Positions 38,376 through 50,500 of a DNA stretch of 64,000 nt are shown here, in pieces. Below the pieces are notes generated by a model, which was not told the origin of the DNA, did not search any database, and worked only from the letters and a program-made list of their open reading frames with translations. Position numbers and translations under genes: made by a program. The DNA comes from Azorinus chamasolen (lineage: Eukaryota; Mollusca; Bivalvia; Cardiida; Solecurtidae), in the NCBI GenBank assembly GCA_963576725.1, contig OY755238.1:27609201-27673200 (forward strand), in the 5' to 3' direction. Positions within the stretch are counted from its first letter, which is position 1. Each line of letters begins with the position of its first letter.

Positions 38376-38820
38376 GTGCCCGACGCTTGCTTGGACTCAT
38401 CCATGGACCCCCCCCCCCACACACACACACACAGCCCCCCCCCCCCCCCCCCAAAAAAAAAAAAAAAAAAAAAAAATTGTGATCGAAGTATGTTCAACTG
38501 GCCTAAAACTATCTCTTTGAACCTTAAATCACTCCGAAAAACGAGAAAAACACGGTCCGGAAAAAATTTCCTATCGGGTCTATATAGATATCTATGTATC
38601 AATACATATATAGACCCGATAGGATTTTTTTCCGGGTCGTGTTTTTCTCGTTTTTCGGAATGGTTTATGGTTCAAATAGATAGTTTTAGGCTAGTTTAAC
38701 ATACTTCGATCACACTTTTTTTTTTTTTTTTTTTAATTTTTTTTTTGGGGGGTTGGTTGGGTGGGGGGGGGGGGACCATGGGTGAGTCCAAGCATGCGTC
38801 GAGCACCTTTGCTTGCAAAT
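38369..38820. mobile_element. FB-5 foldback, about 450 bp palindrome
   Basis: The outer arms CAAAGGTGCCCGACGC / GCGTCGAGCACCTTTG continue through GGACTCATCCATGG / CCATGGGTGAGTCC. Next come C-rich and A-rich tracts facing T-rich and G-rich ones, then a 236-bp inner palindrome (TGATCGAAGTATGTT / AACATACTTCGATCA) around ATATCTATGTATCAATACA. GCAAA flanks both ends. Confidence 0.9.
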
Positions 38821-38982
38821 ACAAGTTAACTCGTGAATATCGATATTCTCATGCTATTTCAACGACGGATAACTGTACTGACTTGTTAATACATGAGTTA
38901 TGTCCCTTCTACATTTACTCCTCAACAAACCTTAATGTTTAAAATTGACTACTTCCGATTCGATCAAACTTTTGAGAAAATA

Positions 38983-39212
38983 TTGACCCTTTCCTCCATA
39001 GGCTATATTTAGACACAACCTCTCTGAATGATTCTAACGAAAAGGAGCATTAACTAGAGAAAAGGATTTTTTTAAGAATTTTGTAGTTTGAAACCATTGT
39101 GATAAATAGAGCATTTGCTCCTATAGGAGCAAATGCTCTATTTATTACAATGGTTTCAACAGGTGATTTTTACAGAGGCGTAGAAAGGCGTATTGGTGGA
39201 GGAAAGAGTTAA
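38983..39212 (-). mobile_element. TTAA-C MITE, intact
   Basis: TTGACCCTTTCCTCCATAGG to GGAGGAAAGAGTTAA, with the perfect core GAGCATTTGCTCCTATAGG. Confidence 0.9.
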
Positions 39213-39354
39213 CAAAGTATAATGACACACGCTTTTGAGAAACTATTGACGAAGAGTCAAACAGCCTGGATCCTGATCATACGTCGAGTTACTCGGTGTC
39301 TCATCTGGATCCAAGCTGTTCGCAAATACGACAACAGTCGCGGTGAGCGGGATA
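39213..39354 (+). mobile_element. TTAA-D MITE
   Basis: CAAACAGCCTGGATCCTGATC / CATCTGGATCCAAGCTGTT around CGAGTTACTCGG; it adjoins the preceding TTAA-C copy. Confidence 0.75.
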
Positions 39355-39726
39355 ATTGTAAAAAATAAATCACGAAACTCAATACAACTGGAACAAATAC
39401 CAACGTCCTTAACGATAAGGTTTATATGAGGATTAAAAGACCAATGGATAAAGCGGATTTAAATGGATTAAAATACTCACTATGCAACTGCAGTGAGCGC
39501 TTTCGAATATACAATCAGTATAGTATGACTTTGTAGCTATGATTAAAATTCATAGTTGAGTTCCAATTCAATAAATTAAAAATGACGGACAAGTATGTGA
39601 TATACCTTGTTTAAAACTGGACTACAGTGTATCAGATCATGAATAAAAGGGTAAATATATGTATACAATAGTGTGTTAGTTATCCTGGCGTTCTTTGTTG
39701 TAGATCGGCTACATATGCCTTTATCA

Positions 39727-39957
39727 ATTAACCGTTTACTTCAAAGATATGCGTTTCTACTCATTTGCTTGCAGAGAAGACCCAGTACAGGTAGCTCCTG
39801 TAGGAGCCGTTTGTTCATAGTCTGCTCTGTTTGCTTATGCACTTATAATATATCTAATTCTACAGTTTTCTGTGTTTCTGTGTTCGAATTCCATAACAAT
39901 AATCAATATTTATGACGTATTTACTTCTTATATAACTATTGATAGAGCTAAGGGTTA
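39727..39957 (-). mobile_element. TTAA-B MITE
   Basis: TTAACCGTTTACTTCAAAG to AGAGCTAAGGGTTAA, with the core GTAGCTCCTGTAGGAGCC. Confidence 0.8.
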
Positions 39958-39971
39958 AAGTCTAATCAGTA

Positions 39972-40130
39972 TCCATGCTTATAAAACTTTTTAGTTGAGT
40001 CTGAGTTCGCTCTCAAGCTTTTGATTGGTCAGATTTGAGTTCTCAAGCGTTTGATTGGTCAGATTTGAGTCTGACCAATCAAAATCTTGAGAACGAACTC
40101 AGACTAAACTAAAAGCTTTATAAGCATAGA
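39972..40130. mobile_element. FB-1 foldback
   Basis: TCCATGCTTATAAAACTTTT / AAAAGCTTTATAAGCATAGA, with two TTTGATTGGTCAGATTTGAG units on the left arm and one complement. The right flank CCCAGATGC resembles a TTAA-A/B core arm. Confidence 0.85.
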
Positions 40131-40171
40131 CCCAGATGCATTTTATTTACGTCTGCGTTTGAGACTTTGTT

Positions 40172-40262
40172 GACCGAGTGTCAAACAGTATGGATCCTGA
40201 TGAGACGCAGCGATAGTCGTCGTCTCGTCTGGATCCAAGCTTTTTGCAAATGCGAGTCATGT
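40172..40262 (+). mobile_element. TTAA-D core
   Basis: CAAACAGTATGGATCCTGATG / CGTCTGGATCCAAGCTTTTTG around GCGATAGTCGTCG. Confidence 0.75.
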
Positions 40263-40295
40263 CGCGTTTAGCATGGTGTGCATGTAATTCAAACT

Positions 40296-41010
40296 GAAAT
40301 AACGACCACAGACAAACACAAGCACACAGAGACAACGACCACAGACAACCACGTGCACACATAGACAACGGCCACATATAAACACATGCATACAGAACAA
40401 TGACCACAGACAAACGTATGCACATAGAGACAACTAACACAGATAAAGACACGCACACAATACAGAGATAACGACCACAGACACACACGTGCACACAGAG
40501 TAACGTCCACAAACACATGCACACAGAGCAACGACCACAGACGACCACATGCACACAGAGATAACGACCACAGATAAACACATGCACACAGAGCAACGAT
40601 CACAGACAAACACAGATACAACGACCGCAAACAAACACATGCACACAGAACAATGATCACAGGCAAACGCATGCACACAGATAACGACATGCACACAATA
40701 CAGAGACAAATACCACAGACAAACACGTGCACATAGAGCAACGTTCACAGACAAACACATGCACACACAGCAACGACCACAGACAACCACATGCACACAG
40801 ACCACAGATGCCGATAAACACATTCACACAGAGCAACGACCAAAGGCAAAACACAGAGACAACGACCGTAGACAAACACATGCACACAGAACAACGACCA
40901 CAGACAAACACATGCACACAGAGCAACGACCACATACAAACACATGTACACAGAGACAACGACCACAGACAAACACATGCACACAGAAACAACGACCACA
41001 GACAAACAAA
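40296..41010. repeat. Irregular CACACAGA/ACGACCACAGACAAAC tandem repeat
   Basis: ACGACCACAGACAAACACAT and GCACACAGAGC alternate with variable spacing for about 700 bp. Low complexity keeps several frames open on both strands. Confidence 0.9.
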
Positions 41011-41311
41011 TGCAATGGAACGCCCTGTGGTCTTCTTGAAACTCCACATATAGTAATGGAATTGTGAGGCGACCTTAGTGACCAGATGAACTAGTGGTTA
41101 TTTCGATATCGCTGTACCTCATATACAAGGTATTGTAACCATATATGACTTATTTGTAATGTGGGTGATTATATGGACGCGTAACAAGGTGCCTGTCACT
41201 AAGATAATTATATTATATTTACATACATTTCAAATTTATTTTACACGTGTTTAGCCCGGCTTAGAGCGTACCAAGACTACCTTGGAGAAGAGGCCACATG
41301 GGATCCTCAAA

Positions 41312-41501
41312 ATGGAGCGGGCAAACAGCTTTCAGCTGGAGCGCAACCACACGAGCCTGGGACCTGCTGGACAAAATAAGTCTCTCTATATACACGACAG
41401 TGAAGCGTTCACGTATGTGGCTGCCATTGAGATTGGCACGTCCTACTCAAGTTATGCCTACTGTAGTCGGCGAGAGGGGAAGTCAGTGGCACAGCATATA
41501 G
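41312..41501 (+). CDS. HSPA12-like gene 1, exon 1
   Basis: It carries YVAAIEIGTSYSSYAYCSRR. Donor CATATAG|GTACGT, phase 1. Confidence 0.85.
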
Positions 41502-44500
41502 GTACGTAATGCGGAGACATCTCTATGGATACATTTTCGTTTGCTTCAAGGGTCGGGGTTTCTTTAATTTCTTTATAAAACGATAAAAAGAATGTCAAAC
41601 AGTTTATGTCCGTTACTCGGAGTCTCATCCGGGTCAAAACTGTTTGCATATGATACATGTAATTTAGTGGATGTTATAGAGAGGTTTTACTGTATCAGCT
41701 TGCCGTTGTCATAGCACTGAAAAGGTTACGAACATGCTGGTTTTTTCTCTCCAGAAATGAACCCGAACTGGGTTAATTCGGACAAGACGCTATCAACTCT
41801 TAGGGTCCCTACGTGTATTTTGTTGAACGAAAAGAAGGAGTTTGTGGCGTTTGGATACGATGCAGAGAAAATATACCTGGATCTGGTGAAAGAGAACCGA
41901 CAACACAAGGCCTTCTACTTCAGACGATACAAAACAAAGCTGTTTGGAATCAATGTAAACACTTCCTATTTATCTTTATTCTGTATACAAAGTTGTCTGA
42001 TCAAATTGTCGTCTGCTGTATTTTATTGTTTATTTTTATTTGCTTATGTGATTTTCATGTAAACTATTGGCATGGTCTAACGTGTGGCAAATGGTCATGT
42101 TAAGACCTATCTATCCAATATCTTATTAGGATGCAAGCTGTTTGAAGTTGATACAAGCTGTTTGAAGGTGCGACTTTGGTCGCGATTTACAGGGCAAGGA
42201 TTATCCCTTCACTTAACTTCCTAAATGATCCGTCTGATCTGGATCTTCTCTGTTTGCAAATGCATATAATGGGGTTTAAGGGTTTAAGGAGTTAATCATT
42301 GCAAAATGATCGGCCAGCATTTGCTCAATATTAAAATGAACCTTGGTAAGGTTCTAGTATGTTATGCCCGCGTTTACCAAACAGAAATGGGACAGAGTGT
42401 ACATCTAGGTATAGGATATGTTCCTCAGAGGACAAGTCTGTTCAGGAGCTGAACTGAACCTGGTTTTCACCCTTAGCATTAGATTTGTACAAAATAAAAG
42501 AGTCCAGTATATACGCCGGGTAACAATGTCACCAATCTTTAACCCTTTCCCTCATATTGAGGACTTTTGACGATTCTGTAAAAGTCACTTTGTGAATCCA
42601 TTGTGATAAATAGAGCATTTGCTCCTATAGGAGCAAATGCTCTATTTATCACAATGGTTTCAAACTACAAAATTCTAAAATGTTCATTTTCTCTAGTTAA
42701 TGCTCCTTTTCGGTAGATTTATTCAAAGAGGTTGTATCTAAAAATAGCATATGAGGTAATGGGTTAATACTTATTTAACCCATTTCCACATATAAACGCT
42801 TTCTCTCACCTATGCAAAACGATTAGACCCAGCTCAAATGACTCTTCTAGGAGTCGTCTGATCAGAGCCTGATGTGATTGCTATAAATGAAATTAGAATA
42901 GACATGACTCTACAGTCTCTAACAATACCACGCATTCATGTGAGCATATGTCATTAGGAACTTACAGATAGTAGATATAATATATCCATTTTTCATACAT
43001 TTAACTATTTATATATACCAGCCATCTTTCATACTAATTTAACCCGTTTATGCCACCCATTTTTCATACTTATTTAACATATGTATACCAGCCATCTTTC
43101 ATACTAATATAACCCGTTTATGCCAGCCATCTTTCATACTTATTTAACCCGTTTATGCCAGCCATCTTTCATACTTATTTAACCCGTTTATGCCAGCCAT
43201 CTTTCATACTTATTTAACCCGTTTATGCATAGCGGCCTTAAACAGTGACAACTGCTATCAGTGTAGACCCAGATCAGATGATTGCTGTAGCTCGATGTGT
43301 TATTTTCCATACGTCACATCAGCAAAAGAATTAAGAAAGAGTCGGAAAGTTCCATTCTAATGCAAACTAGATACATTGGTTCACTTCGAAACTGGGAGTT
43401 AAATAGGTTAACACTTTTGGCGCCAAATTTAAAAGTGTCGTCTGCAATAATAAGTTCATATTGAATATAATTCTAAACTAAATAATAAAGGTATATTGGT
43501 AAAACACCTGTATGCTTGGGCTAAATAATACAGAAAACACTGAAGTCCCAGGTCAGATGCCGCCTTAAAAAGGCGGCATCTGACCTGGGACTGCACTGTT
43601 TTCAATGGTGCCAACAGGCGACATTGGCGCCGAAAGAGTTAATGTGTTTACATTGTAAACGAATAATATACATGTATGGTATTTAATCATGAAAGGAAGC
43701 TAATGCCGAATAATAGATTGTACACGCTTATGTTCAATATGCACCACAATGTTTAACTGTATCTGCGCTAAGTTTCTAATGACCACTTGCGACCCAGTTT
43801 TGTTAAATTAAGAATTGAACCGCATGCATAAATCTAGAGAATACGACAAACAGTGTAGTCCCTGATCAGACACCGCTTTGAAAAGAACTAGTGTTGACCC
43901 TTGAATATGCGTTGTCTAATCTGGGATTGCACTGTTTATCATGGTGCATTTTGGCGACATCAGTCTTGAAAGAGTTCATACAAATACAGGATCTGCGAGG
44001 CAACTCATTGATGACGGACGAGAACGGTCGTCAGTGTTCGGTTATGAAGGTCTTCTCTATGACTATACGTTACCTGAAGAGCCACATCATGAATGAGATC
44101 TGCCTTCGCGGTAAGGATGTGGAGGCGGAGGACATCCGCTGGGTACTCACCATCCCCGCAGCCTGGTCAGACATAGCCAAGCAGTTCTGCCGACGCGCCG
44201 CAGAGAATGTAAGCGTTTCTGTCGTGTTTGTTTCATGTTTTCCTTTCCCTGTTGAATACTCACGTAAACATAATGACTTTAACTAACTGATGGTCTTTAA
44301 TATAAAAATTTAAAGGGATTAGTTTTGCTTTTGCAAATATGTAAAACCAGATCTTTATCATATTATAACCAAACAGAGCAGGTCCAGGTCACATGGTTCC
44401 GTCTGATCTGGGTCTACTCTGTTTGCAAAGACGCGAACGATCATACGGGCACGGCAGTTTCCTGGGCAAATTCTTATCAACTCGACAACAGTAGAAACAG

Positions 44501-47500
44501 TGGAACCAGTAGACACCTAAATAAGTTGACGCGTATTAGGCTTTGGGTCTGGTGAAGGTTGCGCTGTCCCAATACACCAGCCTTTATGTTGCTGTGTAAA
44601 ATATGCCTGTTAACCAAACGCCTTTTCACACCTTTGACCAAGAACAGGCTATCAGACAGCTCCTGTAGGAGCCGTGCGGTCAGGGTCTGCTATGTTTGAT
44701 GATGAAAGTATAATAGATCTGACTCTACAGTTTCTTCGAATACCAACATTTTTGTGTCCATATACTATTATGAAAAATTCTTTAATAAATATTCATGATG
44801 CCATTATATCTTACATGAATACTCAACAGGGAAATAGTTTCAATTTAAATATTCGACTACTTCCGAAACGATCAAGTTTTTGAAAAACCATTGAGCTGGT
44901 ATGAAACGGCTTGGATCCTGATGATACAGCATGTTACTCGACGACTCATCCGGGTCCGAGCTCTGTGCGAGTCAGGTAACGATAAGGGGGACAATGACTA
45001 ATAGCAGATGTACACATTCATATGCATGTACATGGCTAATAGCAGATGTACATATTCATATACATGTGCATGGCTAAAACCGGATGTACACATTCATATG
45101 CACGTACATGGTTAATAGCGAATGTACACATTCATATACATTTACATGGCAAATAGCGGATGTACACATTCATATATATGTGCATGGCTAATAGCGGATG
45201 TACGCATTCATATATATGTGCATGGCTAATAGCGGATGTACACATTCATATACATTTGCCTGGCTAATAGCGGATGTAAACATTCATATACATTTGCATT
45301 GCTAATAGCGGATGTACACATTCATATACATTTACATGGCTTATAGCGGATGTACACATTCATATACATTTACATGGCTTATAGCGAATGTACACATTCA
45401 TATACATTTACATGGCTAATAGCGGATGTACACATTCATGTATATGTGCATGGCTAATAGCGGATGTACGCATTCATATATATGTGCATGGCTAATAGCG
45501 GATGTACACATTCATATACATGTGCATGGCTAATAGCGGATGTACACATTCATATACGGTAAAACCTGTCTTAAGCGGTCATCAGAAAGAGATCTAACTA
45601 TGGGTCTATGAGACAGGTGGTATTTTAATACAGGTCAACAAAAAGGTGCTTTCTGTATGACTGTTGCCCTGCATTAACCCATTACCTCATAGGCTATTTC
45701 TATATCCAACCTCTTTGAATAAATCTTCCGAAAAGGAGCATGAACTAGAGAAAAGGAAAACTTTAGAATTTTGTAGTTTGAACCCATTGTGATAAATAGA
45801 GCATTTGCGCCTATAGGAACAAATACTCTATTTATCACACTGGTTTCACGAAGTTACTTTTACAGAGTCGTCAAAAGTCGTCAATATGAGGGAAAGGGTT
45901 AAACAACTGCCTGCTTATAAAGATTCCTATGTTCAATAAATGAATGACCACTTAGGACAGGTTCTACTATATACAGTTTAAACTTTCTACAAAAACATTC
46001 ACAATAGGTCTAATACTGGATACTATAGACATGTGGTAGCTTAATGCAGGGCGAAGGTTGAACAGAAAGCTGTTGTATGGAACTTCATGAATTGCTTGTA
46101 TTTTGTATCATGCAGTCACCTACTTAAAACTACACCATTGTTTATCTATTAAGTGGTTGTTATAGAGAGGTTCTGTTGTGTATTTAATCCATTTCTCCAT
46201 GAATATTCATGGAAGAAATCATGACAGCATGAATACTAATTAGTTTAATTGTTACAATAGCATATATACACAACGCTTTTGAGCTACGGCAGGAACTGTA
46301 GAATCATATCAATATCATAAGCAAACAGAGGAGCCGTCTGATCTGGGTCTACTCTGTTTGCAAGGGTGTAGAAAGGCATATTTATGGAGTAAAGGGTTAC
46401 ATGTTGGTATGTAGTAATACTACTGTAATGCGCCCATCAGAAAACGTACAATAAAAATTATATCTGGACCTTGAATTCAGGTAGTAGTAAAATGCAGGGT
46501 GAAAGCCATGCAGAAAGCTAGAATAAGAAAGTTCTGTTTTTCTTTCAACCTGCCTTAAGTAACCGCCAGCTTTTAAAATCACTAATGTTATTCTTTTCGT
46601 GGTAACATAATCCTTTACTCTATAAATAAGCATTTCTACGCATTTGCAAACACAGTAGACCCAGATCAGATGTCTTCTATAGGAGCCATCTGATCAGGGT
46701 CTGCTCTGTTTGCTTATGATATACATGTAACATAGATATGATTTTATATTTTGTGCCATGGACAAAACTCCATGTGTCCTTGTGCTATTATAACTATTAA
46801 TCTAATACAGTAAAACCTCTCTTAACCGGACGATAAATTTAGTATAAATAGCGGTATTTGGGACAGGTGACAGCTTAATGCAGGAAGAAAGTCCTGCAGA
46901 AAGCTCCTAGAGGAGCTTTCTGCATGACTTTCACCCTGCATTAAGCAGTCACCTGCCTAAGATATCTAAATTCTTCTCTACTAGAATTCCGGTTAAGAGA
47001 GGTTTTACTGTAATCATTCGTGATGTCATTATTTCTTACATGAGTATTGATGGAGTTCATGGTTAAATGACGTTTACTGTATACTGTAGGCAGGTATACC
47101 AGGCAACATGTTGAAGCTATGTCTAGAGCCAGAAGCCGCTTCCATTTTCTGCCAGAACATTCCGCCCACCTTAATTGGGGAAAAGCTGCCCATCTACAAG
47201 TCCGGTGCCAGATTTGCCGTAGCGGACATAGGAGGTAGGTCTCTTTTAACTTCACTTAACCTTTTCCCTCGCAGTAACGCATTGAACGCCTTTGAAATCA
47301 GAGTAGTCTCAGACCAGGCAGCTTGTGTAGGAGCTGTTTACATGTTTTACTTATAAATTTGATGCTAGTTTTTGTCTAAGTCAAATCTTCCCTGGGAAGT
47401 ATTGATTTAATGAATATTCATGAAATGCTAAATTCATGCAGAAATATTCATTAGGGAAATGGTTACAGTTGAACCTGTCATAGGCTATTTTTAGACCCAA

Positions 47501-50500
47501 CCTCCTTTAACGAATCTACCGAAAAGGAGCATTTACTAGAGAAAGGAAAATGTTATAATTGTGTAGTATAGAAACCATTGTTATAAATAGAGCATTTGCT
47601 TCTATTGAGCAAATGCTCTATTTATCACAATTGTTTCAAGAAGTGACTATTACAGAGGCGTAGAAAGGCGTATTTATGGAGGAATGAGTTAAGCGGCCAT
47701 TAAAAAGAGATTTGTTTTAGGATTCATGGGCAGCCTAATGAAGGGGGAAAGTGACACATAAAGCTCCTATAGCCCTGCATTAAACAAGCCTAATGAAGGG
47801 GGAAAGTGACACAGAAAGCTCCTATAGCCCTGCATTAAACAAGCCTAATGAAGGGGGAAGTGACACATAAAGCTCCTATAGCCCTGCATTAAACAAACAC
47901 CTGTTTTTAAGACTCTTAAGTTCAATAAATGAATGATTATTGCTTGAATGTTGAAACTGACATTAGTGACAAACTGTCTAATACTAATTTGTTCAGCAGG
48001 CTAAAGGCTAATGTATTGGGCGGTTTATATATGTTTGTTTATTATTGTACTTGTACATACATAAGGAAACTAATTATTATTCCCTCTACTTGCAAGTAGA
48101 AATGGTAAATGAGGCAGCTAGCAACCACGTGCCAATAAGCGTCTTAATTATATTCATTATCGTAAGATATACATTTACAAGTATCTTATATGTACTCTTA
48201 TTTCCCAAAGTATTCAAATACCCAATATTCCCAGTCATTATTTTGTAATGGCGAATAAGCCAATTTAGCGCCATTTTGATAATTTTAAATAAGACTGTCA
48301 TGGTAGCAAATAGTCTAACCAAAATAATCCTTTAGAAACCGTTTGATCTGGGTCTGCACTATTTGCAGAAGTTTGTATGTCCAATAGATTAAATTGTATC
48401 TAATTTAGATTTATAATATAACACGCTTGTGGCTGTAAATCTTAACAGTATTGAACGCGAATTTCCATGTACAAATACGGTTGAACTTCAATAGCTCGAA
48501 CTCGGATAACTCGAACTTTGGGATAACTCGAAGTAAATGTTCGATCCTTCCAAAAGTTTACAATATAGAATTGTCCTAAAATGTATCACTACGCATATCT
48601 AGAAACAAATGTCCCAGCTTAATGCACGTCGAAAGTGAGAGTTTTCATCATTACCTTTGACCTGCATTAAGCTGTGAACCTGAGAAATTGTTCAGATTAG
48701 AAATCGGATGAATCGACCTATGTCATTTGGAAGTAATTTGCGTGGTCCCTTGAAGTTCGAGATATCGAAGTTCAACTTATATTAATTGTTTCTGTATCAA
48801 TAGACAAAATTTGGAAGAATTAATGTGCATATGCAGTAAAACCTCTCTAAAGCGACCACTCCATGAATAAGCATGTGTGTCTTTACAAGAAGGTGGTAAG
48901 GAATTGTTTAATACTGGACAAAAGTAATGCAGAAAACTCCTACATGAGCTTTCTTCAAAACTGTTTCCCTGTATTAAGCTACCACATGCCATCATGATAC
49001 AGAATTATATCCAGGTTTGATGGTCGCTATAGAAAGGGTTTACTGTACAATAATCATAACCATTCAAACAGACTAGCTGTACACATATGTATATGTGTAA
49101 CCATTCAAACAGACTAGCTGTACACAGGTGTATATGTGTAACCATTCAAACAGACTAGCTGTACACAGGTGTATATGTGTAACCATTCAAACAGACTAGC
49201 TGTACACAGGTGTATATGTGCAACCATTCAAACAGACTAGCTGTACACAGGTGTATATGTATACCCATTCAAACAGACTAGCTGTACACAAGTGTATATG
49301 TATACCCATTCAAACAGACTAGCTGTACACATGTGTATATGTATACCCATTCAAACAGACTAGCTGTACACATGTGTATATGTATAACCATTCAAACAGA
49401 CTAGCTAGCTGTACACAGGCGTATTTCTGTTAAAGGTGGCTTGACGGATATTGTCGTGCATGAGAAACGCAAAGACGGATTGCGAGAGATTAGCAGAGGC
49501 ATGGGGGCCAAACTGGGCGGTGATGCAGTGAACAATATATTCATACAGTTCCTTCAGAAGCTTCTAGGAGATGACATAGTGGACGGTTTCATGCATCGCT
49601 ATAAGAAAGACTTCATAGCAATGATGCAGGAATTTGAACAAGAAAAGCGAAAAGTGACCCCAGAAAAGACAAGTTACATCGAACTGAAAATACCGGCCTG
49701 TCTACAGGTCCTCTGCCAAAAGGCACAATACAATGACAATATTGCAAACTTAGTCTTTCGGTCCGTTTATCAGGGCAGAGTAAAAGTCACAAACCACAAA
49801 TTTAGAATAGACGCCGTGATAAGCAACGAGCTATTTCGGGCTATTACTATTGAAATGGCTAAACTCATTTCACACGCATTATCCTCCTTGGAAACGGCAA
49901 AAGATATATCGGTCCTCGTCGCAACAGGTGGCTTTGCTAAACTAGAGGCTGTTCAGGAAATACTCCACCAAAACCTCATCAACAACAGTCAAATAAAACA
50001 AATTATTGTTCCTCCGGATTCCGACCTCGCAGTGGTGAAAGGAGCGGTAATTTTCGGCAATCATCCACTGTCAATTGCTTGTAGGGTGGTGCGCCAGACA
50101 ATCGGTCTTCGAATTGCAAGACTCTTTAATCCAGAGATGCACGCAGCCTCGCGAAGGCACCAACTCAATGGCACGGAATATGTCTTCGACATATTCTCAC
50201 CTTTTCTAACAATTGGCACCAGGGTACCAGTCGGCTTTGTTTCACATCAAGCTCTCACCACTACAGAGTCCATGCAGAGGAAAATTGAAATAGACATATA
50301 CCATTCTACTTCTCTCAGTCATAACTTTGTTTCGGACGAAGGTTGTGAAAAACTCGGAAAACTCGAGTATCAGATACCGATGCCGTCCGAGGAAGGACGG
50401 ACAATATATGTAGACTTTATTTTAGGTGATACGGAGTTGGTTCTTTTGGTCACTGACAAAAAGACAATGATAAAATCTCGCTTCCATTTTCCATCTCTTC

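Larger units (their letters stand above)
47468..47935. mobile_element. TA-B MITE carrying a TTAA-C insertion and an expanded core
   Basis: It begins CAGTTGAACCTGTC and resumes after TTAA-C with TTAAGCGGCCATTAAAAAG. The core is tripled in tandem; the right part reads CACCTGTTTTTAAGACTC. Confidence 0.75.

Noticed and set aside
40147..41067. Several 100-150-codon Cys/Val-rich or Thr/His-rich frames on both strands
   Set aside because: All derive from the CACACAGA/ACGACCACAGAC tandem repeat, and mutually overlapping frames cannot all be genes.
43891..43989. Upstream extension of HSPA12-like exon 3 as coding
   Set aside because: The open frame before 43990 is TTAA-E MITE sequence; the acceptor and paralogue exon length fix the start at 43990.
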